Shown one piece after another: positions 35,491-43,710 of a stretch of 64,000 bases of DNA. A program made the position numbers and the translations under genes. The stretch covers positions 124,001 to 188,000 of the forward strand of contig NZ_JAFLRH010000040.1 of assembly GCF_017310645.1 (NCBI RefSeq), read 5' to 3'. Within the stretch, counting starts at the first letter, position 1. Each line of letters begins with the position of its first letter. The stretch comes from Paradesulfitobacterium ferrireducens (GTDB lineage Bacteria; Bacillota; Desulfitobacteriia; Desulfitobacteriales; Desulfitobacteriaceae). The notes beneath the pieces were generated by a model. It was not told the DNA's origin and did not search any database. It saw only the letters and a program-made list of their open reading frames with translations.

Positions 35491-35841
35491 TTGGACATTC
35501 AGTTGATACGGGAATTAGTTAACCAGCTTTCTTCGGGGGAGAAGGTAGTGTTGGCAACAATTTGCCGGACTAAAGGCTCCACACCGCAAAAGTCAGGTGC
35601 AGCTATGGTTATCAGGCAGGATGGAAATATCGTAGGAACCATTGGTGGTGGCTGCGCGGAAGCCGAAGTTCGTCGCGAAGCTCTATCCCTTATGGTAGAA
35701 GGCCAGTCACGAATCTATAAACTGGATCTGACTAACGAAGCCGCAGCAGAGGAAGGAATGGTTTGCGGGGGAGTAATGGACGTTTTTTTGGAACTGATTA
35801 CAATGAAATCCGCTGAGAATCCAGCCTATAGTACATTGTAG
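35491..35841 (+). CDS. stand-alone XdhC N-terminal domain protein
   Basis: 116 residues from TTG 35491 after AAGGGAAGGGTG. It contains the XdhC/CoxI N-terminal pattern VVLATICRTKGSTPQKSG and GTIGGGCAEAEVRREAL, ending with EEGMVCGGVMDVFLE, which has the cysteine expected to bind the molybdenum cofactor. Normally this domain is fused ahead of the Rossmann domain; here it is a separate gene downstream of it. It is the last gene of the catabolic block. Confidence 0.82.
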   Translation: MDIQLIRELVNQLSSGEKVVLATICRTKGSTPQKSGAAMVIRQDGNIVGTIGGGCAEAEVRREALSLMVEGQSRIYKLDLTNEAAAEEGMVCGGVMDVFLELITMKSAENPAYSTL

Positions 35842-36098
35842 AGCATTTGAACGACAACATCTTGTTAGTGCATCTTGCTTCCTTACTTTGCTTGTATCCC
35901 ATAGAACTTTGTTTAAGTGCTTTCGCATCTCGCAAAGGCGGTATCACATAATAGATGATTTCCCGAAAAAATTCGGTGAGTAGAAGTTGTAAGGCCCGGA
36001 AAATATAACGAGTACCTCTTGCGAAAATAATAGTGGAAAAGCAGAATTCCCCCTTTAAGCGCATAAATATTAAGACAACGCGCGAAAGGGGTGGAGAA

Positions 36099-36842
36099 AT
36101 GCTAAGCGAAATACTTCTGATCGGGCTGGCCCTATCTGTTCTTAAAGGAATCACGCTGCTCGTTTCCTATATTAATAATAACGCCTTTCCTCAACCGCTC
36201 AGCGAAGTGGAAGAAGCGCGTTACCTTAATATTCTTAAGAAGAGCAAGCTAAAGAAAACTCTTACGGTTAAAGAGAAAACGGAGGTTGACCACGCGCGTA
36301 ATAAGCTGGTAGAACATAATCTGCGCTTAGTGGCCCACCTCGTGAAGAAATTTGACGGCACCGGGGAGGACAGCGATGACCTGATCTCGATCGGGACCAT
36401 TGGCTTAATTAAGGGGATTAACACCTTTAATGCGGATAAAGGCACCAAGCTGGCCACTTATGCCGCCCGCTGTATTGAAAATGAAATTCTCATGCACCTG
36501 CGCTCCTTAAAGAAATCGCGCGGGGAAGTTTCAATCTATGATCCCATCGGGGTGGACAAAGAAGGCAACGAAATTTCGTTGATCGACGTGCTCAGTTCCA
36601 ATGCCGAAGCGATTTCCGATCAGGTAGAAAATGAATTCGAGCAAAAAGCCCTGCTGGAAAAAGTGAAGAAGCTTACGAAAAGGGAACGCCTGGTTTTGGA
36701 GCTGCGCTACGGCCTAATGAACAGCCCCCGGCGGACCCAGCGCGAGATTGCGAAAGCGCTTGGGATTTCCCGTTCCTATGTCTCGCGCATTGAAAAAAGG
36801 GCCATTCAGAAGTTAATGGAAGAGATGAGCGAAAGCAGGTAA
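36099..36842 (+). CDS. sigK: pro-sigma-K, late mother-cell sporulation sigma factor
   Basis: 247 residues from ATG 36099, with GGGGTGGAG upstream. The N-terminal membrane-binding pro-sequence is present (hydrophobic residues 4-24, then [14 protein letters not shown]), so activation by SpoIVFB-type cleavage is expected. Region 2 reads [12 protein letters not shown] and [14 protein letters not shown], and region 4.2 ends [14 protein letters not shown]. The gene is uninterrupted, with no skin-type prophage inside. It shows that the organism, or its recent ancestor, forms endospores. Confidence 0.94.
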   Translation: MLSEILLIGLALSVLKGITLLVSYINNNAFPQPLSEVEEARYLNILKKSKLKKTLTVKEKTEVDHARNKLVEHNLRLVAHLVKKFDGTGEDSDDLISIGTIGLIKGINTFNADKGTKLATYAARCIENEILMHLRSLKKSRGEVSIYDPIGVDKEGNEISLIDVLSSNAEAISDQVENEFEQKALLEKVKKLTKRERLVLELRYGLMNSPRRTQREIAKALGISRSYVSRIEKRAIQKLMEEMSESR

Positions 36843-36846
36843 GACA

Positions 36847-36885
36847 AAAGGGGCTCCGCAGGTTATAGACTAGCGGAGTCCCTTT
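36847..36885. terminator. bidirectional terminator between sigK and the fused hyuAB gene
   Basis: AAAGGGGCTCCGC (36847-36859) pairs with GCGGAGTCCCTTT (36873-36885), 13 bp with one G-T pair. It lies between convergent genes, with A's on one side and T's on the other, so it can serve both. Confidence 0.8.
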
Positions 36886-36894
36886 ATCAATGCC

Positions 36895-39800
36895 TTATAT
36901 CTTGACCTTTAGTAAACATTTTTTGCGCATCCAGCGTTGAAAGGAATCGATGCTCCAATAGTGCAAGGCCTGGTCGTTGTACATCGGGCATATTTTGGCA
37001 TGTCCTTGATATGGACAGCTATTGTGGCAGAAATCCTGGTCAAGCTGGGCTTTCACTTGGGCTAGTCTGTCACCGGTTTTATCCTCTAAGGACAGGGGAT
37101 TATCTTGAACTAAGAATTCATTATCAGACTCCGTGCGCAGCCTGTAAGATAATTCATCGACTTCAATCACATCATTGATCACATGTTCAAGCGGTTTTAG
37201 CCGCAGTTGTTCCCGCCGCCGGGCCGTAGCCTCCCAGTCTATCTCCAATTTAACGTGGTTAGATCCGTTTATATTCATTTCGTTCTTGATGCGAAGGACA
37301 ACCCCGTACTCCTCTGCCGCCCGTTCCATGGAAATCACTTCTTCCTCCACATCGGCCAGGACCAAGAGCGGGTCCCGGTCCAGAGGGCTGCCATATCCTC
37401 CGCCCCCTGCCATGATGATGGAAAATTCGTCACCCGTACCTAAAAGCACGTTGGAGAATTTTGAGGGGGAGGCGGCTCCCATAATTTCCGCAAAGGTTCC
37501 TGTAATCCGGGCTTTGGTGACCAGAAAGGCGTTAGTTTCTGCAGGTTTGCCTTTGAAGAGGCCGTATGGTTTGAGTTTATGGCGTTCCCCCACAGCGTTG
37601 ACTTCGATCTGGTCCGTCAATACTTGCAACGTGCGAATCGTGCCGAATCCCCCTCGGTACTTGCCCGCCCCGGCAGAATCAGGATGGAGTTCGGCCTGCT
37701 TGTACAAGAAAGGATAATTGCTCTCGACCACTTCGACCGGTACATCTTTGCAATTTCCGATCGGATTGAAGGTCGAGGTTAAGCCGTCCCGGTCGGAGCG
37801 CGCTCCCCAACCTCCCTCGTTAAAGAAGTAGAAGACAAAAGGACTCTCTCTTACCGGGTCATAGCCGCCGCCGGTGAAGTTATTGCAGGTGCCGTAGGTT
37901 GCGGCCGTGACTTTATCGGGCAAGACTTTGGCCAGGGCGCCGATGACCACTTCGACGATCCGGAGATTGGTATCGGTATTGGCACCGAAGGTAGCCGCCG
38001 GGTAGTTGGGGTTAACCAGAGTGCCGCGGGGGGCGATGATCTTGACCGGGCGGAAGAGGCCGCAGTTGATAGGAATACTGGGGTCGGTCATTTGGAGCAG
38101 GGCATTAAATACGGAAGAGGCGGTAACCCCGTAAACCGCATTCAAAGGACCTCGGGCCTGGGAAGCGGTCCCGGTGAAGTCGACAGTCATACGGTCTTGT
38201 TCAACCGTGATCTTGACCTGGATTTTACGCGCCAGAGTTGTGACCCCGTCATCTTCGATAAAGTCGGAGAAGGAGTACGTTCCATCCGGTATCGCTTCAA
38301 TTTCCCGGCGCATCCAGGCTTCAGAGTGCTCTTTTAAGCGTTTGAGGCGGTGCTTAAAGGTCGGGATTCCGTAGTTGCGGCACAGCTGCAAAATGCGTTG
38401 TTCCGCCGTGAGCACGGAGGCCAGCTGGGCGCGAAAATCCCCGATTTGGACCCAGGGCAGGCGGACATTGGACAAGAGCGTGTCAAAGATATCCGTATTC
38501 TCTACACCGCCGCGGAACCATTTCACCGGAGGAATGCGGATGCCTTCCTGGAAGATTTCGGTGGCGTCCCCGGGGAAACCTCCGGCCGCTTTGCCCCCGA
38601 CATCCAGGTGATGGGCCCGGTTGGAAGCCATGGCGATAAGCTTGCCTTCATAGAAAATAGGTTTGATAATGGTAAAGTCCGTAATGTGAGTGCCTCCGCA
38701 ATAAGGATCATTGGTCAGGATGACATCTCCGGGGGCCAGGTCGCTGAATCCGATCTCCATTAAGGCCCATTCCGGAGCCAAAGCCATGGCTGCCAGGTGC
38801 ACGGGGCAGTAATTGACGGCGGCGGCCAATTCCCCCTGGTCATCCAGGATGCCGCAGGCAAAATCCATGCCGTCGGCAAAGATAGGGGAGTAAGCGGTGC
38901 GGAGCATGGTGTTCCCCATTTCCCGGCAGATGGATTCAAGGGAGCTGAGAAAGACTTCATTGCCTACGGGTTCGATGTAGGCGGATTTTTCCATCTGGTA
39001 CAGGCGGGTGGTAATGGCATCTTCCGTACTCTCCGTTTCATCCGTATCTAACATTAAGCGCTGATTAATAATGATTCGGATGTTGCCGAAATCATCCAGG
39101 GTGCACTTGTGCTGGGGCGGGATGATCACGGTCGTTTCCCCGTCTTCGATGACGGCAGGGCCTTCAAGCACCATGCCGTCAGCCAGCAGGTTCCATGCAT
39201 AGACGGGCGTAGAAACATATTCAAACATACTGCGGAAATATACCGGGCGTTGTCCTATTAAGGCGGCGTCCGCTTTTCCTGTCTGAGCACGGGCGGTAAA
39301 GCTGGGCTTGGGCTGGGGCACTAAGACTTTAACCCGTAAATTGACCAACTCCAGCGGTTCGTCCGGCCGGTTGAATCCGTATAAACGCTTATGCTCGGCG
39401 TGAAAAAGATTGACAGCTTCTTCAAGTGCGAGTGCCGTCAGGTGTTTGTGAAAAGTTATAGGTACGGTGATTTCAAAGGCCTCGCCCATATATCTGAGAT
39501 CAAAGAGATAGGTGAAACGTGAGGTTGCTTCCCCGTAATCATTTTCGATCTGGGCAATTCCTTGTTCGTAGAGCTGGGTGAAGATGCGGTCAACCCGCTT
39601 GAAATCGAGTTTGGCTAAGGGGACGTAATAGGTTTGAAGATAATCCAAAATGACATCGGCGCATAAACTGCCGAAGGCCGAGAACACCCCGGCATTGGCC
39701 GGGATATACACTTCCGGGATGCCTAGTTCTTCCGCGAGGTCGGCGGCATACATCGCTCCGGCTCCCCCGAAAGAAACGAGTTTAAAATCGCGCGGCTCCT

Positions 39801-41106
39801 GGCCACGGTTTGTGGTCATCTCCCGGATTAATTGCGCCATTTCACTCATGGAAAGTTGATAAATCTGGTAGGCGGTATCTTCTTCGCTTTGCCCGTTAAT
39901 GCTTAATTTGTCCAAGGCCGAAGCTGCCGCTTCTTGATCCAGGAACATACTTCCGCTTAAGAAATTAGCCGGGTTAATTCTCCCTAGGGTAAGCTGGGCA
40001 TCGGTAATGGTTGGTTCTTGTCCTCCAAGGCGGTAGCAGGCAGGGCCCGGTTGGGCTCCCGCACTTTGCGGGCCTACTCTCAGTCTTTTTCCCCGGTCAT
40101 GCCAGGCGATGGATCCTCCTCCTGCTCCGATGGACTTGACATCCAGCATAGAGCCGCGTACGGGAATGTTCCAGGCGATGTCTTTTTCCATGGTAAAGAG
40201 CGGCTGGTAATTCTGAATTACCCCGACATCCGTGGTGGTGCCGCCCATGTCTAAGGTGATGAGATTAGGCAGCTGCATATTCAGGCCGAAATAGGCAGCC
40301 CCCATGACCCCTCCGGCTGGCCCGGATGCAAAGGCCTCAACCGGTTTGTCCAAGGTGGATTCTGCGTTGACGACCCCGCCGTTCACTTTAAGGATGCGCA
40401 GGGGAGCGGAAATTCCCATTTCCAGCAAGCATTCGCGCAGCGTCCGGATATAGCTGCGCATAATGGGTTTAAGCATCGCGTTCAGGACGGTGGTGCTGGT
40501 TCGCTCGTATTCCCGGATTTCAGGCAATACTTCGCAGGAGAGAGAAACGAAGGCCCCAGGGTGCTCTTTCAGGATGAGTTCCCTTACGCGCCGTTCATGG
40601 GCGGGATTAAGAAAGGAAAAAAGAAAGCTCACAGCATAAGAATGCACGCCTTGGGCACGGAGAAAGCGAACCGCTTCCATGACTTCATCTTCCTGGAGGG
40701 GGGTAAGGATATTGCCTTGCCAGTCAATCCGTTCACTGACTCCCCGGCGCAGTTTGCGCGGGATTAAGGTTTCCGGTCTATCCCAAGACGGGTCAAAAAG
40801 CTTTTCCCGCCAAACTCTCCGAATTTCCAAGGTATCGCGAAACCCCTTGGTGCAGATTAAACCCACGTGCTGCTCTTTGTGCTCAACCAAGCTATTAAGT
40901 CCTAAGGTACTGCCATGAACGAGGTATGAGATGTCCTCTGGCTTAATCCCTGATTGCCGGATCGCATCCATAACTCCTAAGGCGGGATTGCCGGGGGTAG
41001 AGGGTGTTTTCACAGATAAGACTTCCCCGGTGTCCTCGTTGATTGCAACTAAATCTGTAAATGTTCCGCCTATGTCAATTCCTATTCGAAATCCCACGTC
41101 ATTCAC
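36895..41106 (-). CDS. fused hydantoinase/5-oxoprolinase HyuA-HyuB protein with C-terminal cysteine cluster
   Basis: 1403 residues. The HyuA half (about 1-690) has the ATPase-fold motifs IGIDIGGTFTDLVA, LDMGGTTTDVGV and SIGAGGGSIAW. The HyuB half starts near residue 705 (NEVFLSSLESICREMGNTML) and includes LTNDPYCGGTHITDF and MAGGGGYGSPLDRDP. The fusion resembles ATP-dependent 5-oxoprolinases of about 1290 residues, but the last 100 residues add FCHNSCPYQGHAKICPMY and a final KKC, a possible metal site. The family opens lactam or hydantoin rings, or carboxylates ketones, using ATP. GTG 41106 is the first start; GTG 41097 has a better-placed GGGGTG. Confidence 0.88.
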   Translation of the reverse strand: MNDVGFRIGIDIGGTFTDLVAINEDTGEVLSVKTPSTPGNPALGVMDAIRQSGIKPEDISYLVHGSTLGLNSLVEHKEQHVGLICTKGFRDTLEIRRVWREKLFDPSWDRPETLIPRKLRRGVSERIDWQGNILTPLQEDEVMEAVRFLRAQGVHSYAVSFLFSFLNPAHERRVRELILKEHPGAFVSLSCEVLPEIREYERTSTTVLNAMLKPIMRSYIRTLRECLLEMGISAPLRILKVNGGVVNAESTLDKPVEAFASGPAGGVMGAAYFGLNMQLPNLITLDMGGTTTDVGVIQNYQPLFTMEKDIAWNIPVRGSMLDVKSIGAGGGSIAWHDRGKRLRVGPQSAGAQPGPACYRLGGQEPTITDAQLTLGRINPANFLSGSMFLDQEAAASALDKLSINGQSEEDTAYQIYQLSMSEMAQLIREMTTNRGQEPRDFKLVSFGGAGAMYAADLAEELGIPEVYIPANAGVFSAFGSLCADVILDYLQTYYVPLAKLDFKRVDRIFTQLYEQGIAQIENDYGEATSRFTYLFDLRYMGEAFEITVPITFHKHLTALALEEAVNLFHAEHKRLYGFNRPDEPLELVNLRVKVLVPQPKPSFTARAQTGKADAALIGQRPVYFRSMFEYVSTPVYAWNLLADGMVLEGPAVIEDGETTVIIPPQHKCTLDDFGNIRIIINQRLMLDTDETESTEDAITTRLYQMEKSAYIEPVGNEVFLSSLESICREMGNTMLRTAYSPIFADGMDFACGILDDQGELAAAVNYCPVHLAAMALAPEWALMEIGFSDLAPGDVILTNDPYCGGTHITDFTIIKPIFYEGKLIAMASNRAHHLDVGGKAAGGFPGDATEIFQEGIRIPPVKWFRGGVENTDIFDTLLSNVRLPWVQIGDFRAQLASVLTAEQRILQLCRNYGIPTFKHRLKRLKEHSEAWMRREIEAIPDGTYSFSDFIEDDGVTTLARKIQVKITVEQDRMTVDFTGTASQARGPLNAVYGVTASSVFNALLQMTDPSIPINCGLFRPVKIIAPRGTLVNPNYPAATFGANTDTNLRIVEVVIGALAKVLPDKVTAATYGTCNNFTGGGYDPVRESPFVFYFFNEGGWGARSDRDGLTSTFNPIGNCKDVPVEVVESNYPFLYKQAELHPDSAGAGKYRGGFGTIRTLQVLTDQIEVNAVGERHKLKPYGLFKGKPAETNAFLVTKARITGTFAEIMGAASPSKFSNVLLGTGDEFSIIMAGGGGYGSPLDRDPLLVLADVEEEVISMERAAEEYGVVLRIKNEMNINGSNHVKLEIDWEATARRREQLRLKPLEHVINDVIEVDELSYRLRTESDNEFLVQDNPLSLEDKTGDRLAQVKAQLDQDFCHNSCPYQGHAKICPMYNDQALHYWSIDSFQRWMRKKCLLKVKI

Positions 41107-41167
41107 CCCGTCTTAATCCTCTTTACAAAACACAGTTATATTTGAAATGCTACTGCCTTGAAAAACA

Positions 41168-41406
41168 GGCAAGGGGCATTACTTAGCGAACCGTCCGAGC
41201 AGAAGAGCGTCGAGAGCGCAGTTGATTCTGCGTTAAGCAGTGCCACGGTTCACTCCAGGTATTACCCTGAGGTTTGGCGCTGTACTGAATCAACAAGCGA
41301 ACACCTCTGGCGCGTGGTACGTTAGTCTGCAGTGCAGACTAACGCCGTAGCCGCAAACCACAGAGTAATGCTTTCGCGGCGAAGGATGCGGGTAATGCAC
41401 CTTGCC
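41168..41406 (+). ncRNA. candidate structured RNA or MITE-like element
   Basis: This fills most of the 314-base gap between two minus-strand genes. Pairings read from the sequence: 41168-41182 with 41392-41406 (14 of 15), 41222-41228 with 41287-41293, 41238-41245 with 41275-41282, and 41305-41309 plus 41315-41318 with 41357-41365. There is also a 25-bp perfect palindrome (41320-41344) and a hairpin 41371-41376/41380-41385. A possible pseudoknot joins 41188-41194 to 41245-41251. Two helices contain T-G oppositions that pair only in a plus-strand transcript. I do not recognise the family; no promoter or U-run is evident. It could also be a small inverted-repeat transposon remnant. Confidence 0.45.
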
Positions 41407-41420
41407 GATCGGAAGCGAAG

Positions 41421-43283
41421 TTATTCCTCGTGCCAAACACGCTCGGTTTTCTGATGATACTTTTTGGCTTTTCTGACCATGGTTGACTGGCTGATCCCGA
41501 GTACCTTGGCTGCGCGGTAAGTACTTCCGTAAATACTCAGTGCTTTCACAATCATTCCCTTTTCCACCTGATCCATCACTTCTTGCAAGGGTCTTAGCTC
41601 TCCTTCGGGCTCATACCCAAGCCGGCGGTCTGCAAGACCATGCGGGTTTATTGCTGCCTGGTGGGCCGGAGCTGCCTGACGATTTGGAACTGTTGGCCGC
41701 TCCCCTTTGAATACCTGCAGGGGCAGGTGCTGGGGCAGGATCACATGATCATCGGCCGTGATGACCAGGCGTTCGACGACATTTTCAAGTTCCCGGACAT
41801 TTCCGGGCCAGCGATAGCGGGAAAGAATGGCTAAGCTGTCTCCGGCGAACATTTTTAGGCAGCTGTATTTGCGCCCGTATTTTTCCAGGAAGGCCGTAAG
41901 CAGGGCGGGAATATCTTCAGGCCGGGAGCGCAAAGGCGGGATGTTAATCGGCAGTACATTCAGACGGTAATATAAATCTTCGCGAAAAGTGCCTTGGCTC
42001 ACCATCTGTTCTAATTCCCGGTTGGTGGCGGCAATGATGCGGACATCGACTTTTTTGGGTCGTGTATCCCCTAGCCTTGTAAATTCACGTTCCTGAATCA
42101 CCCGCAGCAACTTAACCTGCAAGTCAAGCGGCAATTCCCCGATTTCATCCAAGAAAAGGGTTCCTTGATGGGCTAATTCGAAATAACCGGGTTTCCCATC
42201 TTTTTTGGCCCCGGTAAAGGCTCCGGCTTCATACCCGAAAAATTCCGATTCCAGCAATTCGCGGGGAATGGCGCCGCAGTTGACTTTAATAAACTGACCA
42301 TTCTGCTTGCGCTGGCTGGTATTGTGAATGAGTTTGGCGATCAGCTCTTTCCCGACCCCGGATTCTCCCAAGATCAAGACCGTGGCGTCAAATTGGGCTG
42401 TTTTCAAAGCCAAGTCAATAACCTCAAGCATCTGCGGGGATTTGCTCACAATCCCGTGGGCCAGCATGTGGCGGGAACGCATATGGGCTCGATTTGTGGA
42501 TAATTCCGAAGCCTGTGTTTTCGTATCTTCCAGCGCTACTTTGAGTTCCACCAGTTCGGTGATATCCCGGATATTGGTCACCACGCGCTCGATGGAGCCG
42601 TCCGGGTTAAAGACAGGGATTGCGGTTGCCACATATTCCTTGCCGGTGGATGTTGTCTTCTTCAAAGAGGTTGGTTGATGCGTCGATAGTGTCGCTTGGG
42701 TGGCGGATTGATCGATGAGTCCCCACTCTATCAGTTCGCGGACATTTTTCCCTATCAATTCTTGAGCTGGACGGCCGAGAATATCTTCAGTGGCCCGGTT
42801 GACCCTAAGGATTTGGCCCAAGCCATCGGTGGTTACGATTCCGTCGTGCGTGCTCTGCATGATGATATTTAACTCATCGCTGTTGGGGGAGTTAGCGGAT
42901 GTTAGCGCTGGGGCTTGCTGCAGCAAGGCGAAGGCGAGTTTATGGAGCCAAAGAACGCCCACGAGGTGTTCCTTGTCATTAACTACCGGTATCACCGGAG
43001 CGGTGGAGGGAGGGATGCTTGCGATTACTTGATCTTCCCTTGCAACCGGGATACCAAGATTCATAAATTCGTTTACAAAAAGGTGAGGATTTGCTGCCGG
43101 ACGTTCGCTTAGCAGATATTGCAGCACTTGTCCGGTTAGCTCAAAAACCCCGATTGTACCCATGCGGTCTAAAACCGGCGCCGCTGTTACTCCCCATTCC
43201 GCCAATTGGGTGAGAGCTGAGAGGACGGTTTGCTTAGGGATTAAAAGAGGGAACTCCATATCCATTAAGTCCTTGGCTAACAA
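41421..43283 (-). CDS. sigma-54-dependent activator with CBS, PAS, AAA+ and Fis-type HTH domains
   Basis: 620 residues from TTG 43283, chosen because AAAGGAGGG lies about 10 bases upstream; an earlier in-frame TTG (43334) has no ribosome site. Order: two CBS motifs (residues 1-120), a PAS domain (about 135-250, DGIVTTDGLGQILRVNRATE), then the AAA+ domain with Walker A GESGVGKE near 306 and GAFTGA near 354. Walker B TLFLDEIGELP follows, and a Fis HTH (YRAAKVLGISQSTMVRKAKK) lies at the end. The GAFTGA loop shows that it can contact sigma-54. CBS domains may sense adenosine nucleotides. It is divergent from hyuA and probably activates that operon. Confidence 0.92.
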   Translation of the reverse strand: MLAKDLMDMEFPLLIPKQTVLSALTQLAEWGVTAAPVLDRMGTIGVFELTGQVLQYLLSERPAANPHLFVNEFMNLGIPVAREDQVIASIPPSTAPVIPVVNDKEHLVGVLWLHKLAFALLQQAPALTSANSPNSDELNIIMQSTHDGIVTTDGLGQILRVNRATEDILGRPAQELIGKNVRELIEWGLIDQSATQATLSTHQPTSLKKTTSTGKEYVATAIPVFNPDGSIERVVTNIRDITELVELKVALEDTKTQASELSTNRAHMRSRHMLAHGIVSKSPQMLEVIDLALKTAQFDATVLILGESGVGKELIAKLIHNTSQRKQNGQFIKVNCGAIPRELLESEFFGYEAGAFTGAKKDGKPGYFELAHQGTLFLDEIGELPLDLQVKLLRVIQEREFTRLGDTRPKKVDVRIIAATNRELEQMVSQGTFREDLYYRLNVLPINIPPLRSRPEDIPALLTAFLEKYGRKYSCLKMFAGDSLAILSRYRWPGNVRELENVVERLVITADDHVILPQHLPLQVFKGERPTVPNRQAAPAHQAAINPHGLADRRLGYEPEGELRPLQEVMDQVEKGMIVKALSIYGSTYRAAKVLGISQSTMVRKAKKYHQKTERVWHEE

Positions 43284-43371
43284 ATTTGTGTTCCCTCCTT
43301 TCGTCTTAGGTGCGATAGTCTCCGGGGGAGACAAAGTTTCCTTTATCCCCTACGAGGATAAGTCAACTAAA

Positions 43372-43401
43372 ACTTTGGATGATTTGGCAATCATCCAAAG
43401 T
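43372..43401. promoter_or_regulatory. perfect inverted repeat, candidate enhancer site for the sigma-54 activator
   Basis: ACTTTGGATGATT (43372-43384) and AATCATCCAAAGT (43389-43401) are a 13-bp perfect dyad around TGGC. It lies about 90 bases before the activator start and 190 bases upstream of the -24 element of hyuA, a typical distance for an upstream activating sequence. Confidence 0.55.
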
Positions 43402-43587
43402 AAGTTTCCTATATATTTCGGCAAGTCAGGCAATTAATCCTTTAACTGAATGAAACTGAATACATGAATTTATCCTAAGTCAATGGTGAATCAGTCGGAA
43501 ATAATTTACCGAGTCAATAATGACTTAATCGGATTCAGTACCGGCGTTAAAAATAGCATACATTTCAGATTTTTCCGTACGCAGTGT

Positions 43588-43606
43588 ATTGGTATGAGAT
43601 TTGCTA
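43588..43606 (+). promoter_or_regulatory. sigma-54 (-24/-12) promoter of the hyuA operon
   Basis: TTGGTAT-GAGAT-TTGCT places GG (43591-43592) and GC (43603-43604) exactly 10 bases apart, as in the -24/-12 consensus TGGCAC-N5-TTGC. Transcription would start near 43616, about 95 bases before hyuA. The divergent sigma-54 activator gene makes this reading strong. The remaining bases of the 427-base gap (43284-43710) show nothing else clear. Confidence 0.65.
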
Positions 43607-43710
43607 TAAATAACCGGTGAGCTCATATCAGAAAATTTAGAATAGACCAAGGGTTTTTCTTTTATGACCGGCGCAAAATTAACGGAAATTTAGTGAGGAG
43701 GGATTTTTCA

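Noticed and set aside
36099..36842. skin-like prophage interruption of sigK
   Set aside because: The sigK frame is complete and no recombinase gene is near.
37175..38763. Plus-strand frames of 137-180 codons within the fused hyuAB gene
   Set aside because: Antisense to a well-supported 1403-residue protein; low-complexity products without motifs or ribosome sites.
41320..41344. Integron attC site
   Set aside because: The palindrome has no matching R'' / R' core sequences and no cassette or integrase nearby.
41150..41420. T-box leader on the minus strand
   Set aside because: The conserved antiterminator sequence is absent, and the downstream gene is not an amino acid or tRNA ligase gene.
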